11,980 nt of DNA from an uncultured Lachnospiraceae bacterium (GTDB lineage: Bacteria; Bacillota; Clostridia; Lachnospirales; Lachnospiraceae): assembly GCA_958426095.1 (NCBI GenBank), contig CATZYB010000065.1, forward strand, positions 1-11,980. The letters run 5' to 3'. Shown here in pieces: positions 7,901 to 11,980 of the stretch. The notes under the pieces are model-generated. The model was not told the DNA's origin, searched no databases, and saw only the letters and a program-made list of their open reading frames with translations. Every line of letters begins with the position of its first letter. Position 1 is the first letter of the stretch. The translations under genes were made by a program, and so were the position numbers.

Positions 7901-8302
7901 CGTACAATTTAAAACGTTTTCATATTGATAACAAGCTTCCGTATGTACATGAACCTCGTTTGTTGCTTCCGGCAATACTGACACTTCATCTTCTGTCTCC
8001 TCCGGCGCTTCACCTTCGCCGTCGGCTGTTGTCTCTAAAACTTCACCGGCAGTTTCCGCAATTGTCCCTTCGTCCAGTCCGCAAATCAATACTTCCGTTG
8101 TGGTATAACAAGATTCATCGTGCTGATGTTCTTCCATACCGCAATATGTCGTTTTTTCCATAGTAATCGCCGGCAAAATTAAGGCATAAGATGTACAGAA
8201 TACCACAAGACAAGCAAGGATTCCGACCACCTTATGCCAAAGTTTGCGCCTTTTCTGTTTCATAAGAAATCCGGTTCCATGCTTTAACATATTTCTTTCC
8301 AT
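4949..8302 (-). CDS. Large LPSTG tip-type adhesin with degenerate CHAP domain
   Basis: This 1117-residue surface protein is the first wall-anchored product of the operon. Residues 1-50 form a basic N-terminus and a membrane-spanning signal ending SYALILPAIT. Residues 54-145 hold three HxHxxxCY units with extra Cys, a possible metal site, split by an acidic stretch. Residues 170-325 form a CHAP-like peptidoglycan amidase fold. His279 is present (NHIGI), but the expected nucleophile Cys is Ser216 in GDWSGMF, so hydrolysis is doubtful. Residues 400-475 resemble a bacterial Ig-like (Big_2) domain. A long central region (about 490-940) has no recognised domain apart from pilin-like isopeptide sequence features. 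Residues 948-1025 are a SpaA/Cna-B domain with E-box LTETKAPEAY (Glu1005). LPSTGG is at 1078-1083, with a span and basic tail RRKRERR. The start has AAAGGAGGGG 5-7 nt upstream. Tip location is inferred from its size and operon position. Confidence 0.9.
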   Translation of the reverse strand: MERNMLKHGTGFLMKQKRRKLWHKVVGILACLVVFCTSYALILPAITMEKTTYCGMEEHQHDESCYTTTEVLICGLDEGTIAETAGEVLETTADGEGEAPEETEDEVSVLPEATNEVHVHTEACYQYENVLNCTLEEHAHTLACYSDKNADVETAAEWESGLPALTGDRVSNLIRVAESQVGYTESTANYEVAETDVLKGYTRYGAWYGNPYGDWSGMFAAFCLNYAGISQDIFPCDANCQSWANILAQRGMYADAGSYMPKAGDIAFLDTDGTSGINHIGIITSVSADGTITVVAGDFQNSVQYASYAANGGNVTGYGILPVEESTEEQIKEIDPENTIRVDISQSSDIKENMEGTGDIVITHATAEGTEVISEVEQTEKEDGYVTASFETESFSDFGTISAGQSVTIGIGDTVTLQGCSGNRNNWSISPEECVTINTNGNNAVITGVAVGTVTITHTYNNKGANESFTVIVTDSEGSGTDDDDETEIEAAGTGYTVTVKGNKKVLTDGVTLHVEDYGNTESDYQEYYDALVEDMQAATSSVIDNENFDFLHMYHIYLTKDGVEGEYIPESNINLQVTITYDNIPDGWPSGNGNLYVGHYKKNATGIIENKGFTDSTGIKQIRVSGNSVTFHIQSFSVFPVAVLRATGMEESDELIQTTQNTDVRLHKWVEETDVENEFLVHMSIDTTSVTQKYDEFLKNATYIAGSASHFPGGESAGDLGSLQGTEKSTNGNKPYSITLTYQGKVVGSAVVNMEISNGCLYLKLDPNGSTSDNVYIALAELKKEQTVNTELTEEAYEMLVQHVESSTHTDGLSVTDTMGPSIIYLDSVSGDGSVTPGTSVSEVGTTITWTPVIKSGLIGTPDAYDSTKTWYENAAELTYRIRLDVQDTHFKNGASEIAEGKSLVENNLTPEQAANLSVNAVNEKATLTYDDNQTLDFPVPYVRGTTYTFSFLKVDANDNSKTLEGAEFKIVSSDNKYVFNAISDENGVVTFSGIPWGIYTLTETKAPEAYAINAQSITLPIIGYVEDMKDGILDCHKYVSGMDYEWMGMLNDDGDWVYTKTSSSDWKVTNTSGVELPSTGGPGTLFYTFGGLGLILISGLMYGYSMRRKRERRSM

Positions 8303-8318
8303 CTATGCCCCTCCTTTC

Positions 8319-8912
8319 CTAGCGAATCTTTCCAAAATCATTAAACGGCCAAATACAAAATATAAGTTTTCCCACAACCTGTTCTTCCGCCACACAACCA
8401 ACAGTCGTACTTCGTGAATCAACGGAAACTGAACGATGATCGCCCATGACAAACAGCCGGTTTTCCGGGACCTGATAGGGCAGTTCGATATTACAGTCCC
8501 CCAGCGCTTTATCCGTCAAATAAGGTTCGTCCAATTTTTTATCATTGACATAGACCGTGCCGTCCCCATCAATATTCACCCAGTCACCCGGTCCGGCAAT
8601 CACCCTTTTGACCAATATTTTATTATTATAATAAAAAGCAATAACATCACCGGGCTGAAAATCATTTTCTTTGACAGACACGACAATATCGCCATTGACC
8701 AATGTGGGCGACATGGAAGAACCATAGATTTGAAGCACCGGCATCCACAATGTAGCTACTAAAACCGCCACCGCCGCTACGGTAATCAGGGTAAAAATGG
8801 TACTACGAAGCACGCTTCCATATTGATGACGATATCTGTCCCTTTTTAATTCCGCTTCCAACTGACTTACTGTCGGAATTTCCAATGATTCACTTTTTCT
8901 TTTATCAAACAT
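8319..8912 (-). CDS. lepB: Signal peptidase I dedicated to the pilus locus
   Basis: Type I signal peptidases remove signal peptides from exported proteins at the outer face of the membrane, using a Ser-Lys dyad. The 197-residue product has a cytoplasmic extension of about 34 residues rich in charge (QLEAELKRDRYRHQYG). One membrane helix follows (about 36-58). Ser66 is in GSSMSPT, the base Lys102 in ILVKRVIAGPGD, and the conserved box GDHRSVSVDSRS lies at 158-168. A C-terminal membrane anchor is absent, as in many Gram-positive enzymes. Its ATG overlaps the stop of the 90-residue gene by 1 bp (TAATG), and the adhesin follows after 16 bp. Such peptidases in pilus islets (SipA-like) help pilus assembly; all catalytic residues are intact here, unlike some pilus-associated SipA relatives. 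Confidence 0.95.
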   Translation of the reverse strand: MFDKRKSESLEIPTVSQLEAELKRDRYRHQYGSVLRSTIFTLITVAAVAVLVATLWMPVLQIYGSSMSPTLVNGDIVVSVKENDFQPGDVIAFYYNNKILVKRVIAGPGDWVNIDGDGTVYVNDKKLDEPYLTDKALGDCNIELPYQVPENRLFVMGDHRSVSVDSRSTTVGCVAEEQVVGKLIFCIWPFNDFGKIR

Positions 8913-9184
8913 TAATCTGCCTTCTTATCTAATTGGGAATCATGAAGCTGACGAACGCTTTCCAAATATTGATCTGCCGCCCTCTGCGCCGTCTCAAAAA
9001 TCTGATTCAGCTGCAGAGCTGCTTCCGCAATGGAACCGGCCTTTTCCATGACTATTCTTCGGTCATGAAGTTTCTCCTCCGCTTCTGACAGACATTTTTG
9101 AAGTCTTTCTATTTCTTTTCCCTGTTCAATCATTATTTCCAGCAATTCCGAGCGCTTTAATTTATGTAATTCTTTATCTGTCAT
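8912..9184 (-). CDS. Small coiled-coil protein, first gene of pilus operon
   Basis: The function of this 90-residue soluble protein is unknown. It has no signal peptide or membrane span, so it should be cytoplasmic. It opens TDKELHKLKRSELLEIMIEQ, then has a likely coiled coil (about 5-45, EIERLQKCLSEAEEKL). A second helical half, AGSIAEAALQLNQIFETAQRAADQYL, follows at about 50-76. I associate similar short proteins with signal peptidase genes in Lachnospiraceae, where they sometimes carry misleading 'DNA repair' names; nothing here supports repair. The start has GGAG 7 nt upstream. Its stop overlaps the signal peptidase ATG, implying coupled translation. One inferred possibility is that it binds the cytoplasmic extension of that peptidase or helps organise secretion and sortase foci. 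Confidence 0.85.
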   Translation of the reverse strand: MTDKELHKLKRSELLEIMIEQGKEIERLQKCLSEAEEKLHDRRIVMEKAGSIAEAALQLNQIFETAQRAADQYLESVRQLHDSQLDKKAD

Positions 9185-9228
9185 TGATTTTCTCCATATG
9201 CAGAAACTCTGTTTTTAGACCCATTCAG

Positions 9229-9242
9229 TTAGTTGCAACTAA
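9229..9242. promoter_or_regulatory. Downstream operator palindrome of pilus promoter
   Basis: TTAGTTGCAACTAA is a perfect 14-bp palindrome lying about 11-24 bases downstream of the predicted pilus transcription start. It has the same half-sites (TTAGTT/AACTAA) as the palindrome at 9290-9303, with a different central pair. Short AT-rich palindromes of this form are typical of MarR-family repressors. The regulator is not identified and none is encoded in the window. Confidence 0.7.
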
Positions 9243-9259
9243 TTGTTTTTTACATCCTA

Positions 9260-9289
9260 ATAATACCCCCCCCCGGGAACTTTCGTCAA
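9260..9289 (-). promoter_or_regulatory. Pilus operon promoter with poly-G spacer
   Basis: On the minus strand, -35 TTGACG (9284-9289) and -10 TATTAT (9260-9265) each differ from consensus at one base and are separated by 18 bp. An A-rich run just upstream could act as an UP element. Transcription should start near 9253, leaving a leader of about 70 nt before the first pilus gene. The spacer contains nine consecutive Gs, so its length may vary between cells. Confidence 0.78.
9266..9274 (-). repeat. G9 homopolymer inside promoter spacer
   Basis: Nine Gs in a row on the minus strand (nine Cs on the plus strand) lie immediately next to the -10 element. Tracts of this kind slip during replication. 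Loss of one G would give the preferred 17-bp spacing, and gain would move it to 19. It is conspicuous in an otherwise AT-rich intergenic region. Confidence 0.9.
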
Positions 9290-9305
9290 TTAGTTTAAAC
9301 TAATT
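9288..9305. promoter_or_regulatory. Upstream operator palindrome overlapping -35
   Basis: AATTAGTTTAAACTAATT is a perfect 18-bp palindrome. It overlaps the last two bases of the -35 box and shares TTAGTTNNAACTAA with the downstream site. The two centres are 61 bp apart, close to six helical turns, so two repressor dimers could lie on the same face or contact one another. Confidence 0.75.
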
Positions 9306-9344
9306 TTTTTCTCATTAAAACGGATACAATTGATAAAACAAATC

Positions 9345-9382
9345 AAAAAACAGCCTGCATATCTTTTTCGATATACAGGCTG
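9345..9382 (-). terminator. Rho-independent terminator of aspA
   Basis: On the minus strand a 13-bp stem (CAGCCTGTATATC with GATATGCAGGCTG, one wobble pair) with a 6-nt loop is followed by six Ts. It begins 20 bp after the aspA stop and insulates the pilus promoter from aspA transcription. Confidence 0.95.
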
Positions 9383-9402
9383 CTCACCCTGAATTTTTAT
9401 AT

Positions 9403-10806
9403 TCATTTTACCATTTCCAACGGCTTTCCGGTCATCGCAAAAGGTTCCAGCAACTCTTCAACCTCTTTTTCCGAAAGCAGTCCCTTTTGTATAACAAGCT
9501 CTTTTACCGGCGTTCCGGTTCTTAAAGATTCCTTCGCAATGTTCGCTGCCGCCGTATAGCCAATAGCCGGACAAAGGGCGGTGGAAATACCTACGCTGGC
9601 GTCTACCAGTTCCGCACAATGCTTTGGATTTGCCGTAATTCCTTCGATACAATTATCATTTAAGGTTTCGGCCGCCCGTCCAAGGGTTTCAATAGATTCA
9701 AACAGGTTATAGAAAACCACCGGTTCAAAGGCGTTTAATTCAAGCTGTCCGCCCTCCGCCGCCATGGTGATCGTAAAGTCATTTCCGATAATATTAAAAG
9801 CGACCTGGGACACCACTTCCGGAATTACCGGATTAATTTTACCCGGCATGATCGATGACCCGTTCTGCCGGGCCGGAAGATTAATTTCCTCAAATCCGGT
9901 CTTTGGCCCGCTGCTCATAAGCCTCAGATCATTGCACATTTTTGACAGATTCACCGCACAGGTTTTAAGAGCCGCCGATACGCTGACAAAGCCGTCCAGA
10001 TTTTGGGTAGCGTCAAACAAGTCATCGGCCATTACAAAATCTTCTCCGGTCACTTTGCTAATGTTGCCGCATATATTCTCAAGATATATCGGACTGACAT
10101 TAATACAGGAGCCGATGGCTGTTCCGCCCATATTCAAAATCCGCATAAACTGCTTCGTCGCTTCAATTCTCTGAATATCCCGTTTCAGCACGGACGCATA
10201 CGCGTGGAAGGACTGACCAAGGCGCATCGGCACAGCATCCTGGAGCTGTGTCCGGCCCATTTTCAAAATCGGGTCAAATTCTCTGGATTTGTCCATCAGA
10301 CTGTCATACAGCCGCTGAAGCTGAACCAGCATTTTCCCCATTAACACAAGCGTTGTCAGCTTGCCTGCACTTGGAATGACATCATTGGTTGACTGGGCCA
10401 TATTCACATGGTCATTTGGATGGACCACAAAATAGTCGCCCTTTTCCCCGCCCAAAAGCTCAATCGCCCGGTTTGCAATAACCTCATTGGCGTTCATATT
10501 GGCCGAGGTCCCAGCGCCGCCCTGAATGGCGTCCACGATAAATTCTTTTTTAAAATGTCCTGCAATAACCTCGTCACACGCCTTGATTATGGCTTCTGAA
10601 ATATCCTCCGGAAGCTGTCCCGCATCCCGGTTTGTGATTGCCGAAGCTTTTTTCAGCTTCGCCATACTTTTAATAAATTCCGGGTGCAGCGGCCGATGGG
10701 TAATCGGAAAATTCTGCCGTGCCCGCAGCGCCTGAACCCCATAATACGCCGTCACCGGAACCTCCATTTGACCGATAGAATCCGCTTCCGTCCGCATCTT
10801 TTTCAT
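9403..10806 (-). CDS. aspA: Aspartate ammonia-lyase (aspartase)
   Basis: Aspartase interconverts L-aspartate with fumarate and ammonia, feeding aspartate to fumarate metabolism in the cytoplasm. The 467-residue product has the full length of the aspartase/fumarase family. The signature loop GSSIMPGKINP (316-326) carries the likely catalytic Ser318. Substrate-site motifs include GTSANMNANEV (99-109), HPNDHVNMAQSTND (129-142) and MGRTQLQDAVP (183-193). TQLQDA is the aspartase form; class II fumarases have THLQDA, so fumarase is less likely. The ATG at 10806 has GGAGG 8 nt upstream and matches the family N-terminus (MRTExDSIG). It is monocistronic, divergent from the Lrp-mscL pair and closed by a strong terminator. 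The Lrp-type regulator next door is a plausible controller. Confidence 0.96.
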   Translation of the reverse strand: MKKMRTEADSIGQMEVPVTAYYGVQALRARQNFPITHRPLHPEFIKSMAKLKKASAITNRDAGQLPEDISEAIIKACDEVIAGHFKKEFIVDAIQGGAGTSANMNANEVIANRAIELLGGEKGDYFVVHPNDHVNMAQSTNDVIPSAGKLTTLVLMGKMLVQLQRLYDSLMDKSREFDPILKMGRTQLQDAVPMRLGQSFHAYASVLKRDIQRIEATKQFMRILNMGGTAIGSCINVSPIYLENICGNISKVTGEDFVMADDLFDATQNLDGFVSVSAALKTCAVNLSKMCNDLRLMSSGPKTGFEEINLPARQNGSSIMPGKINPVIPEVVSQVAFNIIGNDFTITMAAEGGQLELNAFEPVVFYNLFESIETLGRAAETLNDNCIEGITANPKHCAELVDASVGISTALCPAIGYTAAANIAKESLRTGTPVKELVIQKGLLSEKEVEELLEPFAMTGKPLEMVK

Positions 10807-10852
10807 TGAGTTTTCCTCCCCTTATCATCTCAAATAATCCTTTTATGCCCTC

Positions 10853-10881
10853 AAGATACACCCAAAATTTCAGAAAGTAAA
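10853..10881 (-). promoter_or_regulatory. Candidate aspA promoter
   Basis: The minus strand carries TTTACT (10876-10881) and TATCTT (10853-10858) at 17-bp spacing, about 47 bp before the aspA ATG. Each box matches four of six consensus bases. A competing pair (TTGAAA with another TATCTT) lies further upstream, so the assignment is tentative. Confidence 0.4.
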
Positions 10882-10956
10882 CCGCTTTTCAAAAGATATG
10901 AAAATAAACCGGATTTTCAAACTTTCAACTTTTATTTTTTAAGTCCGGTAAAAAAA

Positions 10957-10975
10957 GACTTTATTTTCTAAAGTC
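10957..10975. promoter_or_regulatory. Inverted repeat in aspA-lrp divergent region
   Basis: GACTTTA-N5-TAAAGTC is a perfect inverted repeat with 7-bp arms and a 5-bp spacer. A further AAGTC lies at 10941-10945. It sits between the two divergent promoters, 16 bp upstream of the lrp -35, and is a candidate operator for the adjacent Lrp-type regulator. Binding by that protein is inferred only. Confidence 0.45.
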
Positions 10976-10990
10976 CTGTTCATGAATTTA

Positions 10991-11019
10991 TTGTGTTTTT
11001 CGCCATGTTCACGTATACT
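10991..11019 (+). promoter_or_regulatory. Promoter of the lrp-mscL pair
   Basis: TTGTGT (10991-10996) and TATACT (11014-11019) are separated by 17 bp. The -10 matches five of six consensus bases, and the boxes lie about 50 bp before the lrp ATG. Confidence 0.6.
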
Positions 11020-11068
11020 TATAAAGTAGGTATATCATATTTCACAAATGAAAAGGAGATTTTTGTTT

Positions 11069-11527
11069 ATGGATCAGATTGACGCAAAGCTGATCATGTT
11101 ATTGCAGCAAAATGCCCGGGTTTCGTTAAAAGAACTGGCCAAAGAAGTCTTTCTCACCACGCCGGCCGTATCGGCCCGCATTGAGAAGCTGGAAAAAGAG
11201 GGAATCATTACCGGATACAGTGCAAAGATCAATCCGATTAAGCTTGGTTATCACATTACAGCCTTTGTCAACCTGGAATTACAGCCGACACAGAAAAAAA
11301 TATTTTATCCTTTTATTGAAAAAATCCCAAATGTTATCGAATGTAATTGTGTCACCGGCGCCTATTCCATGTTGATGAAAGTTGCATTTCCGAGTACAAT
11401 TGAATTGGAAACCTTTATCGGAAGACTTCAGAAATTTGGAAAGACCCAAACCCAAATTGTCTTTTCAACTCCGGTACAACCGAGAGGATTAAATATCGAA
11501 CAAAAAAATCAAGGAGGATACTTATGA
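11069..11527 (+). CDS. Lrp/AsnC family transcriptional regulator
   Basis: This family binds DNA as multimers and senses amino acids. The 152-residue product has the N-terminal helix-turn-helix (about 1-60: DAKLIMLLQQNARVSLKELAKE, then PAVSARIEKLEKEGII). A C-terminal RAM/AsnC effector domain follows (about 65-145, ending IVFSTPVQPRGL). The ATG at 11069 is chosen because the family begins at M-D-x-I-D; GGAG lies 10 nt upstream. An ATG at 11048 would add seven residues and overlaps the ribosome site. It is divergent from aspA and overlaps mscL by 4 bp (ATGA). Sensing of aspartate or a related amino acid and control of aspA are plausible from position but not shown. Confidence 0.93.
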   Translation: MDQIDAKLIMLLQQNARVSLKELAKEVFLTTPAVSARIEKLEKEGIITGYSAKINPIKLGYHITAFVNLELQPTQKKIFYPFIEKIPNVIECNCVTGAYSMLMKVAFPSTIELETFIGRLQKFGKTQTQIVFSTPVQPRGLNIEQKNQGGYL

Positions 11528-11919
11528 AAAAATTTATTCAAGAATTTAAAGCATTTGCTTTGCGTGGAAATGTCATGGACATGGCTATCGGTGTTCTGAT
11601 CGGCGGCGCTTTCTCAGGAATCGTTACATCGCTGACCGACAATTTCATCAATCCGATCATTAATGAAATCATGGGCAACGCTTCCTACACTGCGGAAGAT
11701 ATTGCCACATTTGGCTCCAACTTTCTTTCGTCTGTGGTCAACTTCTTTATTACAGCGCTCATCCTGTTCTGCCTGTTAAAAGCAATGAACAAGCTGCTTT
11801 CCATAGGCCATAAGGAAGCGGAACCGGCTGCTCCGACAACGAAAGTATGTCCATATTGTAAAAGTGAAATTCCTATTGATGCGACACGCTGTCCGCACTG
11901 CACATCTGAGCTTTTGTAA
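11524..11919 (+). CDS. mscL: Large-conductance mechanosensitive channel with C-terminal zinc ribbon
   Basis: MscL opens under membrane tension to release solutes during osmotic downshock. The 131-residue product has the conserved N-terminus FKAFALRGNVMDMAIGVLIG, a first membrane helix (about 15-45), a short outer loop, and a second helix (about 68-90, VVNFFITALILFCLLKAMNKL). After an A- and P-rich linker, the C-terminus is a zinc-ribbon-like CPYC-x10-CPHC (Cys109, 112, 123, 126) in place of the usual helical bundle end. GGAGG lies inside the end of the lrp gene, and the ATG overlaps its stop, so translation is coupled. The zinc ribbon appears in some Firmicute MscL proteins as I recall; its role is unknown. 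Confidence 0.94.
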   Translation: MKKFIQEFKAFALRGNVMDMAIGVLIGGAFSGIVTSLTDNFINPIINEIMGNASYTAEDIATFGSNFLSSVVNFFITALILFCLLKAMNKLLSIGHKEAEPAAPTTKVCPYCKSEIPIDATRCPHCTSELL

Positions 11920-11926
11920 AATATTT

Positions 11927-11962
11927 AAAGGGGCAGTCGGTTAATGCCGATTTTGCCTCTTT
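11927..11962 (+). terminator. Hairpin downstream of mscL
   Basis: AAAGGGGCA (11927-11935) pairs with TGCCTCTTT (11954-11962) through one G-U pair, with an inner TCGG/CCGA stem and small internal loop. It begins 7 bp after the mscL stop. The following T run is short, so termination strength is uncertain. The whole hairpin lies in the terminal inverted repeat. Confidence 0.6.
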
Positions 11963-11980
11963 GACAAACACGGAAGAGAC
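11927..11980. repeat. Right copy of 54-bp terminal inverted repeat
   Basis: This is the exact reverse complement of positions 1-54. It starts within the mscL terminator region and runs to the window edge. The outermost bases read inward as GTCTCTTCCGTG on both ends. Confidence 0.95.

Noticed and set aside
9764..10344. Two plus-strand frames opposite aspA
   Set aside because: Both are antisense to a fully conserved aspartase and have no start signals.
1..11980. The whole window as a transposon
   Set aside because: No transposase, integrase or recombinase is present, and the content includes normal chromosomal genes (spoIIID, ptsH, aspA, mscL). The terminal repeats remain listed as a finding.
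1..11980. CRISPR arrays, tRNA or rRNA genes
   Set aside because: I saw no regularly spaced direct repeats, tRNA-like cloverleaf sequences or rRNA segments on either strand.

Overview
The window suggests a spore-forming, Gram-positive, low-to-moderate GC Firmicute, most likely a gut Lachnospiraceae-type clostridium. The evidence is a SpoIIID sporulation regulator, an HPr with His15 and a regulatory-type serine, and LPXTG wall-sorting signals. The surface proteins also carry an N-terminal 'LILPAIT' segment and HxHxxxCY repeats of the kind I associate with that family. The lineage is inferred from gene content, not from a marker gene.

Layout, left to right. Positions 1-54 and 11927-11980 are perfect inverted copies of one another, so the window is bounded by a 54-bp inverted repeat. 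Positions 89-756 hold a minus-strand terminator, ptsH (HPr) with its own extended -10 promoter, and spoIIID with a TTG start. Positions 816-9184 hold a seven-gene minus-strand sortase-dependent pilus operon. In transcription order it encodes a 90-aa coiled-coil protein, a signal peptidase I, an 1117-aa LPSTG tip-type adhesin, a 554-aa LPSTG major pilin, a class C pilin-polymerising sortase, a 243-aa LPQTG minor pilin and a second, non-class-C sortase. Positions 9403-10806 hold aspA (aspartate ammonia-lyase), also on the minus strand, with a strong terminator before the pilus promoter. Positions 11069-11919 hold a divergent plus-strand pair, an Lrp/AsnC regulator and mscL, overlapping by 4 bp.

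How the genes work together. The signal peptidase would process the exported pilus proteins. The class C sortase would join the LPSTG pilin backbone and add the large adhesin, probably at the tip. The LPQTG protein and second sortase probably supply the base and wall anchor. The adhesin carries a CHAP-like domain whose expected catalytic Cys is Ser.

The most striking part is the control region at 9229-9305. A good sigma-A-type promoter (TTGACG, 18 bp, TATTAT) has nine consecutive G residues in its spacer, and it is bracketed by two copies of the palindrome TTAGTTNNAACTAA. This looks like a pilus operon under both slipped-strand phase variation and a MarR-like repressor that is not encoded in the window. 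The last pilus gene is followed within about 60 bp by spoIIID with no visible terminator.
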